From the NCBI RefSeq assembly GCF_003312915.1, contig NZ_CP030261.1:4712001-4776000 (forward strand): a stretch of 64,000 nt of DNA. Direction: 5' to 3'. Shown here in pieces: positions 18,091 to 25,433 of the stretch (positions are counted from its first letter, which is position 1; every line of letters starts with the position of its first letter). The notes under the pieces are model-generated. The model searched no databases and was not told the DNA's origin. It was given only the letters and a program-made list of their open reading frames with translations. The translations under genes and the position numbers were made by a program. The DNA is from Flavobacterium fluviale (GTDB lineage: Bacteria; Bacteroidota; Bacteroidia; Flavobacteriales; Flavobacteriaceae).

Positions 18091-18397
18091 CTCAAAAATT
18101 ATTATTCCTCAACTTACTATTTTATTATTTTACTGCAATAATATGATATATAATTGATAAAATAATATTAATTACACGATATTCATCCGTTTATCTTTGA
18201 AAAAATTAATTATCATTTCTTTAAAAAGAACATTAATAATAAACATTAATCATTTTTAATTGAATAACTTTTTATAGTTTTAATAATTTTAACAACAATA
18301 TTATATTGATTTTTCGACTAATAAAATAATAGAAATACCATACTATAATCCCTTGTTTATTTTACTTTTAGCTAAAAAAATAACTAATCATAACCTA
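18091..18397. promoter_or_regulatory. Divergent promoter region between the AraC gene and GH26
   Basis: An AT-rich gap with no gene. TATCTTTG at 18192-18199 (plus) matches the -7 consensus TAnnTTTG but has no TTG at a normal distance upstream. The stretch 18136-18170 (ataatatgatatataattgataaaat...) resembles the AT-rich near-palindrome upstream of susC and might be a shared regulator site. Both calls are weak because the whole region is AT-rich. Confidence 0.35.
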
Positions 18398-19534
18398 ATG
18401 AAAAAATACATTTTAACGTTTTTAACCCTAACCTTTATAAGCAGTTCTTGCTTCTCCAGAAAAAGTATGGATAATACTAATTTGTCACTTTCAGATAAAA
18501 AAGCTACCGCAGAAACTCAAACGCTGTACAAGAATCTAAAGAAATTATCGAAAAAAGGGTTTCTTTTTGGTCATCAAGATGATTTAGCATACGGTGTAAA
18601 ATGGAAATATGAAGACGGCAGAAGCGATATAAAAGATGTAGCTGGAGATTACCCGGCAGTTTATGGATGGGATATTGCAGGTTTGGAAAACGATAAACCA
18701 AATAATATTGACGGCGTTCCTTTTGTCAAAATGAAACAATATATTAATGAAGTGAATTCACGCGGCGGTATTTCTACCATAAGCTGGCATTTTGATAATC
18801 CAGCTACTGGAAAAGATGCATGGGATCATACTCCAAATTCTTTAAAAACCATTTTACCAGGAGCCGAAAACCACAAAAAATTCACTTCTTGGTTAGATAA
18901 AGCAGCCACATTTTTTCTTTCTTTAAAAGATAAAAACGGTAAAAACATTCCAATACTTTTCAGGCCTTTTCATGAGCTTACCGGCGGATGGTTTTGGTGG
19001 GGAAAAGGGAACTGTACTCCTGAAGAATTTAAAACTGCTTGGAAATTTACGTTTGATTATTTGCAGAAAAAAGGCGTTCATAATTTAATTTATGTGTACA
19101 ACACCAGCAGTTTTGGCAGTGAATCAGACTTTTTAGCTAATTATCCTGGAGACGAATATGCCGATATTTTAAGTTTCGACACCTACCAAAACAATACCGA
19201 TTCGACTGGGCAGAAATTTATCAGCGAAGTTCAGAATCAGTTTAAAATCCTAAATGAAATCAATAGCAAAAAAAATAAATTAATGGCATTGGCCGAAGCA
19301 GGTTATGAAGCCGTTCCAGATCCTAAATGGTGGACAGGAACTTTACTAAAAGCTGTTGAAAATTATGAGGTTTCTTATGTCTTATTATGGAGAAACCACG
19401 GCTGGCAGGAAAAAGAACAGAAAATGCATTATTACGCGCCTTTCTTGGGACAAGTAAGTGAAAAAGATTTTGTCGATTTTTATAATCTAGATCAAACTAT
19501 ATTTGAAAAAGATATTCCAAAAAAATTAAAATAA
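18398..19534 (+). CDS. GH26 beta-mannanase lipoprotein
   Basis: I start this 378-residue protein at the ATG giving MKKYILTFLT, because it opens a proper lipoprotein signal (lipobox SSSC, Cys18). An upstream in-frame ATG at 18353 would add 15 residues and spoil the signal. The GH26 domain carries the acid/base E193 in FRPFHELTGGWFWWG and the nucleophile E300 in LALAEAGYE, with GHQDDLAYG near 58-66. The family hydrolyses beta-1,4-mannan. The lipid anchor suggests either surface display or periplasmic attachment. It is the first gene of the rightward operon, 14 bp before the symporter gene. Confidence 0.93.
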   Translation: MKKYILTFLTLTFISSSCFSRKSMDNTNLSLSDKKATAETQTLYKNLKKLSKKGFLFGHQDDLAYGVKWKYEDGRSDIKDVAGDYPAVYGWDIAGLENDKPNNIDGVPFVKMKQYINEVNSRGGISTISWHFDNPATGKDAWDHTPNSLKTILPGAENHKKFTSWLDKAATFFLSLKDKNGKNIPILFRPFHELTGGWFWWGKGNCTPEEFKTAWKFTFDYLQKKGVHNLIYVYNTSSFGSESDFLANYPGDEYADILSFDTYQNNTDSTGQKFISEVQNQFKILNEINSKKNKLMALAEAGYEAVPDPKWWTGTLLKAVENYEVSYVLLWRNHGWQEKEQKMHYYAPFLGQVSEKDFVDFYNLDQTIFEKDIPKKLK

Positions 19535-19548
19535 CTGCCCAAAAATAA

Positions 19549-20961
19549 ATGACAATCTTTAAAAAAAACCTAATGCACGACAAAATTAGTTTAAAAGAAA
19601 AAATAGGTTACGGTCTTGGAGACGCGGCATCATCTATGTTCTGGAAAATTTTCAGCATGTATCTGTTGTTTTTCTACACCGATGTTTTCGGATTAGCGCC
19701 TGCAGTAGTCGGAACCATGTTTTTAATTACCAGAATCTGGGATTCCTGCTTTGACCCAATTGTTGGAATTTTAGCTGATAGAACCAAAAGTAAATGGGGA
19801 AAATTTAGACCGTATTTACTTTGGGTTGCCATACCATTTGCCGTAATCGGAGTTTTGACTTTTTATACTCCAGATTTTGACGAAAAAGGAAAAATCATCT
19901 ATGCCTACGTGACTTATTCTTTAATGATGATGATTTATTCTTTAATCAATGTTCCTTACGCATCCCTTTTGGGTGTAATGTCTTCTGATCGAAAAGAAAG
20001 AAATACACTTTCATCTTACAGAATGGTTTTTGCGTTTGGAGGTAGCCTTTTGGCTCTTTGGCTGATTGAGCCTTTGGTAAATTACTTCGGCGGAAGCTTA
20101 AATTCTAAAGCTGGCTGGCTGGCAACTATCGCAGTTTTCGGATTAATCACAACTATCTTTTTCTGGGCTTGTTTCGCATTTACAAAAGAAAGGGTACAGC
20201 CAATTGGAGACGAACAAAATAATCTAAAAGAAGATTTAAATGATCTCTTAAAAAATAGACCTTGGTGGATTTTACTTGGAGCTGGAATTGGAGCTTTAGT
20301 TTTCAATTCAATTCGCGACGGTGCTGCGGTTTATTATTTCAAATATTATGTCAGCAGCAGTATAAACTTCGATTTTTCGCTTTTCGGAACCGATTTTCAC
20401 ATGACTCCAACTTCAATATATTTAGTTTTAGGACAGGCAGCCAACATCATCGGAGTGATCGCAGCGACACCAATTGCAAACAGAATTGGTAAAAAGAAAA
20501 CCTTTTTTGGTGCAATGGCACTGGCGGCAATTCTTAGTTTGATTTTCTATTTATTCGGAAAAGAAGATATTTTCTTAATCATGACTTTCCAAGTTTTAAT
20601 AAGTATTTGTGCGGGCTGCATTTTCCCATTAATCTGGTCAATGTATGCAGACAGTGCTGATTACTCTGAATGGAAACAAGGACGCAGAGCCACAGGCTTA
20701 GTATTTTCTGCTTCTTCAATGTCACAAAAATTTGGATGGACAATTGGAGGCGCAGGAGCTGGATGGCTTTTAGGATATTATGGTTTTCAGGCAAATGTAG
20801 AACAAACTGCAACCGCTCAAAACGGAATTCAATTAATGCTGAGCATACTGCCGGCAATTGCTGCTGGAATATCAGTAGCCTTTATAGCATTTTATCCATT
20901 ATCTGAAGAAAAACTTCAAACAATTGAACAAGATTTAAACCAAAAACGAGACCAAAAATAA
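19549..20961 (+). CDS. GPH-family sugar:cation symporter (MFS), likely for mannobiose
   Basis: This 470-residue inner-membrane protein has about 12 membrane segments and the glycoside-pentoside-hexuronide signature: EKIGYGLGDAASSMFWK near the start, DVFGLAPAVVGTMF, WDSCFDPIVGILADRTKSKWGKFRPYL. Start: ATG at 19549 is used, but MHDKISLKEK at 19573 is equally possible and closer to the family start. In related mannan clusters a carrier of this type sits beside the 2-epimerase and GH130 genes and imports mannobiose. The same neighbours follow here, so that substrate is likely though not shown. Confidence 0.88.
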   Translation: MTIFKKNLMHDKISLKEKIGYGLGDAASSMFWKIFSMYLLFFYTDVFGLAPAVVGTMFLITRIWDSCFDPIVGILADRTKSKWGKFRPYLLWVAIPFAVIGVLTFYTPDFDEKGKIIYAYVTYSLMMMIYSLINVPYASLLGVMSSDRKERNTLSSYRMVFAFGGSLLALWLIEPLVNYFGGSLNSKAGWLATIAVFGLITTIFFWACFAFTKERVQPIGDEQNNLKEDLNDLLKNRPWWILLGAGIGALVFNSIRDGAAVYYFKYYVSSSINFDFSLFGTDFHMTPTSIYLVLGQAANIIGVIAATPIANRIGKKKTFFGAMALAAILSLIFYLFGKEDIFLIMTFQVLISICAGCIFPLIWSMYADSADYSEWKQGRRATGLVFSASSMSQKFGWTIGGAGAGWLLGYYGFQANVEQTATAQNGIQLMLSILPAIAAGISVAFIAFYPLSEEKLQTIEQDLNQKRDQK

Positions 20962-20989
20962 ATTAGTATAGATACCGAAATCAATTAAT

Positions 20990-22180
20990 ATGACAACGAT
21001 AACATCTTCAGCCACTTTTCAGGAAAGAAAATCGGCATTAGAAAAACAACATAAAACGCTTCTTGAGCAAAAAAATGCAGCTCAGGAAATTATTGGAAAC
21101 GGAATTTATGACCGTTACAAAAACCCTGTTGTAACTGCATCCCACATTCCATTAAACTGGCGTTTTGATTTTAACGAAAGTACGAATCCTTTCCTGCAGG
21201 AAAGAATCGGAATAAATGCTGCTTTTAATGCTGGTGCAATGAAATGGAACGGCAAATATTTATTAGCTGTTCGTGTAGAAGGAATCGACAGAAAATCATT
21301 TTTTGCCATTGCCGAAAGTCCAAACGGAATTGACAATTTCAAGTTTTGGGACAAACCCTGCGTAATTCCGCAAACCGAAGAACCAGACACAAATGTATAC
21401 GATATGCGTTTGATTCATCATGAAGATGGTTATGTATACGGCATTTTTTGTACTGAAAGAAAAGATCCAAAAGCACCAAAAGGCGACACAAGTTCGGCTG
21501 TAGCCAATGCTGGAATAGTCCGTACAAAAGATTTAGTAAACTGGGAAAGACTTCCTGATTTAATTTCGAATACGGGACAACAGCGAAATGTTGTTTTACA
21601 TCCAGAATTTGTAAATGGAAAATACGCTTTATACACACGCCCGCAAGATGGTTTTATTGATGTTGGAAGTGGCGGCGGAATTGGTTTAGGTTATGTGGAA
21701 GACATGATAAACCCTGTTGTTAAAGAAGAAAAAATAATCTTTGGAAAACAATATCATACTATTTATGAATTGAAAAATGGTCTTGGCCCTGCTCCTATCA
21801 AAACCTCAAAAGGCTGGCTGCATTTGGCACACGGCGTTCGTAATACTGCTGCAGGTTTGCGCTACACTTTGTATATGTTCATGACAGATTTGAATGATAT
21901 TACAAAAGTTACGCACGTTCCTGCCGGACATTTTATGGGACCAGAAGGAATCGAAAGAGTCGGCGACGTCTCGAATGTTTTATTTTCTAACGGATGGATT
22001 GAAGATAACGACGGAACTGTTTATGTATATTATGCCTCTTCAGATACCAGAATGCACGTAGCAGTTTCAACTGTAGATAAATTAGTTGATTATGTTACCA
22101 ATGCACCAGCAGACACTTTTATTTCTGCAGGTTCTGTACAGACTATTATTGATCAAATCGAAAGAAATAACGCAATTTAA
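20990..22180 (+). CDS. GH130 mannosyl-glucose/manno-oligosaccharide phosphorylase
   Basis: This 396-residue cytoplasmic protein has no signal peptide. It shows the five-bladed propeller GH130 pattern: NPVVTASHIPLNWRFDF, FNAGAMKWNGKYLLAVRVEG, VYDMRLIHHEDG (with a candidate catalytic Asp), and HGVRNTAAGLRYTLYMF. This form resembles GH130_1, the 4-O-beta-D-mannosyl-D-glucose phosphorylases, which yield mannose 1-phosphate and glucose from mannosyl-glucose with phosphate. The next gene, 6 bp downstream, encodes the epimerase that makes mannosyl-glucose from mannobiose. That pairing supports the subfamily call. Confidence 0.93.
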   Translation: MTTITSSATFQERKSALEKQHKTLLEQKNAAQEIIGNGIYDRYKNPVVTASHIPLNWRFDFNESTNPFLQERIGINAAFNAGAMKWNGKYLLAVRVEGIDRKSFFAIAESPNGIDNFKFWDKPCVIPQTEEPDTNVYDMRLIHHEDGYVYGIFCTERKDPKAPKGDTSSAVANAGIVRTKDLVNWERLPDLISNTGQQRNVVLHPEFVNGKYALYTRPQDGFIDVGSGGGIGLGYVEDMINPVVKEEKIIFGKQYHTIYELKNGLGPAPIKTSKGWLHLAHGVRNTAAGLRYTLYMFMTDLNDITKVTHVPAGHFMGPEGIERVGDVSNVLFSNGWIEDNDGTVYVYYASSDTRMHVAVSTVDKLVDYVTNAPADTFISAGSVQTIIDQIERNNAI

Positions 22181-22186
22181 AATATC

Positions 22187-23377
22187 GTGTCATTACAAAG
22201 AAAGCTTTTAAAATCTGAACTCACCTCAGAACTTGATTCCATTTTAAAATATTGGTCAGAACATACTGTTGATGAGCAAAATGGCGGTTTTGCAGGTCAG
22301 ATCGATTTTAATGATCAAAGAATTGAAAATGCAGAAAAAGGTTCGGTTTTAAACTCCCGAATTCTTTGGACTTTCTCTGCCAGTTATCAAACCACAAAAA
22401 ACGAAAACCACAAAAAATTGGCAGAAAGAGCATTCGAATTTCTCATTGCTTATTTTTATGACACAAAATTTGGCGGTCTTTTTTGGAGTATTAATGAGGA
22501 TAAAACTCCAAAAGACACCAAAAATCAAATTTATGCTTTAGCATTTGCAATCTACGGATTGTCTGAATATTATGTGATTTCAAAAAATGAAAAAGCTCTA
22601 GAAATTGCTAAAAATTTATATCTAAAAATTCAAGAACACAGTTACGATCCTGTAAATAAAGGTTATTTTGAGGCTTTTACAAGAGACTGGCAGCCAATTG
22701 AAGATTTACGTTTGAGCGCAAAAGATGCGAATGAAAAGAAAACTATGAATACGCATCTTCATATTATTGAAGGTTATGTGAATTTATACAAAGTCTGGAA
22801 AGATGAAAAACTGCTTGAAGATATTATTGAATTATTAGAAACAATCGACAAATATTTCATTAATATTGAAACTGGTCATTTACGTTTATTTTTCAACGAA
22901 AATTGGATTGAAAAACCAGATGTTGTTTCTTACGGCCATGACATTGAAGCGGCTTGGCTTTTACAGCAGTGTGCGGAAATTTCGGGCAATGAAAAACTGA
23001 TCGAAAATTATAAAAAGTACGCCGTTCAAATTGCTGAAGCGACAAAGGAAGGACTTGATTCTGATGGAGGTTTGTGGTACGAATTTGATCCAGAAAAAAA
23101 TAAATTAATTGCAGAAAAACATTGGTGGCCGCAAGCAGAGGCTTTAATTGGTTTTTACAACGCTTACCAATTAACTGGAAAAGAAGAATATCTGGACATT
23201 GTTTACAAAAATTGGAAATTCATAAAAAAACACATACTCGATCAGCAAAACGGAGAATGGGTTTGGGGAATTTTTGATGATTATTCTTTAATGCAAAAAG
23301 ACAAAGCCGGATTCTGGAAATGTCCTTATCATAACGGCAGAGCCTGCTTAGAACTTATCAGTAGAATTCAGGATTAA
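22187..23377 (+). CDS. Cellobiose 2-epimerase (AGE family)
   Basis: This 396-residue cytoplasmic (alpha/alpha)6-barrel protein epimerises the reducing-end sugar at C2, converting mannobiose to mannosyl-glucose. Family motifs seen are WSEHTVDEQNGGFAG, NSRILWTFSASY, MNTHLHIIEGYVNLY, SYGHDIEAAWLL and KHWWPQAEALIGFYNAY. These carry the histidines and tryptophans that line the active site. The start is GTG at 22187, six bases after the GH130 stop. There is no ATG nearby, so translational coupling is likely. The product feeds GH130 directly. Confidence 0.92.
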   Translation: MSLQRKLLKSELTSELDSILKYWSEHTVDEQNGGFAGQIDFNDQRIENAEKGSVLNSRILWTFSASYQTTKNENHKKLAERAFEFLIAYFYDTKFGGLFWSINEDKTPKDTKNQIYALAFAIYGLSEYYVISKNEKALEIAKNLYLKIQEHSYDPVNKGYFEAFTRDWQPIEDLRLSAKDANEKKTMNTHLHIIEGYVNLYKVWKDEKLLEDIIELLETIDKYFINIETGHLRLFFNENWIEKPDVVSYGHDIEAAWLLQQCAEISGNEKLIENYKKYAVQIAEATKEGLDSDGGLWYEFDPEKNKLIAEKHWWPQAEALIGFYNAYQLTGKEEYLDIVYKNWKFIKKHILDQQNGEWVWGIFDDYSLMQKDKAGFWKCPYHNGRACLELISRIQD

Positions 23378-23406
23378 TTTATTTTTAAATCTAATTTACA
23401 GCTGCT

Positions 23407-23946
23407 ATGAAACATTTTTTTCTTTTAAGTTTACTACTTGCTGCTGCAATTACAAATGCACAGAAGAATCTTTTAAAAAATGCAGGTTTTGAATACGACT
23501 TTGTAAATTGGAGAGGTGAAGAAAATGGTGCGCTTTCTATTTATGATAAAAAAACAGGAAAAAATGCTGCCCTCATCAATCAATATACGGGTGCAGAATG
23601 GAGGGCTTTTGATCAAATTGTTTCCATTCCGCGAAATACTTTTGCAATCGAATGCAGTGCTTGGATGAAAACCGACGGTGTAGAAATCCAAAAAGAAGAT
23701 TATAAAGCTGCCGCAGTAATTATCGAATTTACCACTGATGCTGAAAAGAAAATCAGTTCTGAAATAATTGGCAATGCAAAAGGCACCACAAGCTGGATTA
23801 ATTACAAAAAAGCTATTAAGGTTCCTGCAGATGCTAAAAAAATCAGGATAATGCTTGCCTTAGCCCAAACCAACGGCACTGTATTTTTTGACGATATTAA
23901 AATAACAACGCTTTCAGAAGAAGTATTTCTAAAACAAAATCCTTAA
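23407..23946 (+). CDS. Secreted carbohydrate-binding-module-like protein
   Basis: This 179-residue protein has a signal peptide ending ITNAQ (about residue 19) and a single beta-sandwich of the CBM4/9 or CBM6-like type. It opens with KNLLKNAGFEYDFVNWRGEE and closes with GTVFFDDIKIT, features of galactose-binding-like folds. There is no catalytic domain. It stands alone between genes for cytoplasmic enzymes and a secreted mannanase. It may bind mannan in the periplasm or on the surface. I give no family number because the binding residues cannot be assigned by eye. Confidence 0.75.
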   Translation: MKHFFLLSLLLAAAITNAQKNLLKNAGFEYDFVNWRGEENGALSIYDKKTGKNAALINQYTGAEWRAFDQIVSIPRNTFAIECSAWMKTDGVEIQKEDYKAAAVIIEFTTDAEKKISSEIIGNAKGTTSWINYKKAIKVPADAKKIRIMLALAQTNGTVFFDDIKITTLSEEVFLKQNP

Positions 23947-23974
23947 ACGAAATAATAAAAAGGTCTAAAGTAAC

Positions 23975-24058
23975 GTGAAGTCCTAGCCCCGATAGAAGCG
24001 GCATCCTTTTATGGTGGGGTTCACCATAAAAGATACAGCGGATAGCGGGATTAGCTCC
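23975..24058 (+). ncRNA. Structured RNA-like repeat element, copy A (flavo-1-like?)
   Basis: The element has an 11-bp apical hairpin (cttttatggtg / caccataaaag, loop gggtt). Lower stem parts CCCG / CGGG and AGC / GCT flank an internal loop rich in AAGCGGCAT and ATACAGCGGAT. A second copy on the minus strand at 56247-56333 keeps the loop sequences and changes paired bases together. It ends 14 nt before the ATG of the GH5 mannanase gene, in the sense direction. The host range and size fit the Rfam flavo-1 motif, but I could not check this. Confidence 0.6.
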
Positions 24059-24072
24059 TTAAAATATAAATC

Positions 24073-25359
24073 ATGAAAAACAGATTTCTCAAAACACTTT
24101 CTCTTACACTGCTTTTGTCGACAATTGCTTGTCAGGCACAGGAAAAAATAACGCTAAAAGGCACGCAGTTTTATAAAGGCGACAAACCTTATTCCTACAT
24201 CGGAACCAATTATTGGTATGGCAGTATGCTTGCTTCTAAAAAAATTGGGGACAGAAAAAGACTTTTACGCGAACTGGATTTAATGAAGAAAAACGGAATT
24301 GATAATCTTCGTGTTTTGGTTGGTGCTGATGGTGGCAAATACGCTTTTACAGTTCGCCCAGCTTTGCAATATGAGCAGGGAAAATATGATGAAGATTTAT
24401 TAGACGGTTTAGATTTTTTGATCAATGAAATGAGCAAACGTAATATGCATGCCGTTTTGTACTTGACAAACAACTGGGAATGGTCGGGCGGAATGTCACA
24501 ATATTTAGAATGGAATGGCAAAGGTGCAATTCCGGTTCCGAATATTCCGCCGAATACTTGGCCTCAATTTATGTCTTATACAGAACAATTTCACAGCTGT
24601 GAACCTTGTATGGAAGCTTTAAATAATCATGTGAAATTTATTATTGGAAGAACAAATGCTTACTCTAAAAAGAAATACAACGAAGACAACACCATTATGT
24701 CTTGGCAGGTTGGGAATGAACCGAGACTTTTTACGGTAGAAAATGAAGCTAAATTCACAAAATGGCTAAATAATATTGTGGATTTAATTGATAGTTTAGA
24801 TAAAAATCACTTGGTTTCTACGGGTTCTGAAGGGAAAAACAGTTCAAACGACAGCATGGAGATTTTCGAAAGAACACACCAAAATCCGAATATTGATTAC
24901 CTGACAATGCATATCTGGCCTAAAAACTGGAACTGGTTTAAAGCCGACAATGCCGAAGCTACAATGCCAAAAACAATCGAAAACGCTGGAAAATATATTG
25001 ACGATCATATTATAGTGGCAAACAATTTAAAGAGACCAATTATTATTGAAGAATTCGGTCTTCCGAGAGAAAATGAAAACTTAAATGCAGGTGCTTCTTC
25101 AGTCTACAGAGATAAATTTTACAGTTATATTTTTGGACGAGTTCTAGAAAGTCATAAAAATGGAGGTCCATTGCAGGCTGCGAATTTCTGGGGATATGGC
25201 GGTGAAGGAAAAGCCGTTAATGAAACTGGAAAATGGAATCCGGGTGAACCGCTTACGACAGATCCTCCGCAAGAACCACAAGGTTTGAATTCTGTTTTTA
25301 ACGGCGACAAATCGACTTTAGAAATCGTTAAGAAATACAATCTAGAATTGAAGAAATAA
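24073..25359 (+). CDS. GH5 beta-mannanase (subfamily 7 type)
   Basis: This 428-residue protein has a signal ending near residue 20-23 (TIACQAQ). Cys20 could be lipid-modified, but the box is not canonical. The GH5 barrel shows GTNYWYGSMLA at 44-54, GIDNLRVLVG, the acid/base E216 in SWQVGNEPRLF, HIWPKNWNWF at 280-289, and the nucleophile E327 in IIIEEFGLPRE. These are typical of GH5_7 endo-beta-1,4-mannanases. The RNA-like element sits just upstream. With GH26 and the other GH5 enzyme this makes three endo-acting candidates in the locus. Confidence 0.9.
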   Translation: MKNRFLKTLSLTLLLSTIACQAQEKITLKGTQFYKGDKPYSYIGTNYWYGSMLASKKIGDRKRLLRELDLMKKNGIDNLRVLVGADGGKYAFTVRPALQYEQGKYDEDLLDGLDFLINEMSKRNMHAVLYLTNNWEWSGGMSQYLEWNGKGAIPVPNIPPNTWPQFMSYTEQFHSCEPCMEALNNHVKFIIGRTNAYSKKKYNEDNTIMSWQVGNEPRLFTVENEAKFTKWLNNIVDLIDSLDKNHLVSTGSEGKNSSNDSMEIFERTHQNPNIDYLTMHIWPKNWNWFKADNAEATMPKTIENAGKYIDDHIIVANNLKRPIIIEEFGLPRENENLNAGASSVYRDKFYSYIFGRVLESHKNGGPLQAANFWGYGGEGKAVNETGKWNPGEPLTTDPPQEPQGLNSVFNGDKSTLEIVKKYNLELKK

Positions 25360-25386
25360 AAAAATATTCATCCCCCTTTTCTGTGG

Positions 25387-25406
25387 AGACGCACCGCAGT
25401 GCGTCT
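25387..25406. repeat. 20-bp GC-rich palindrome, copy 2
   Basis: agacgcaccgcagtgcgtct differs from the 5501-5520 copy by one central base. It lies 27 nt upstream of the GH97 start. Confidence 0.75.
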
Positions 25407-25433
25407 TATGCGTAAAGAACAAACCAAAAATTG

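Noticed and set aside
18353..18397. Upstream ATG as the GH26 start
   Set aside because: The extra 15 residues would precede a complete lipoprotein signal; the ATG at 18398 gives a standard one.
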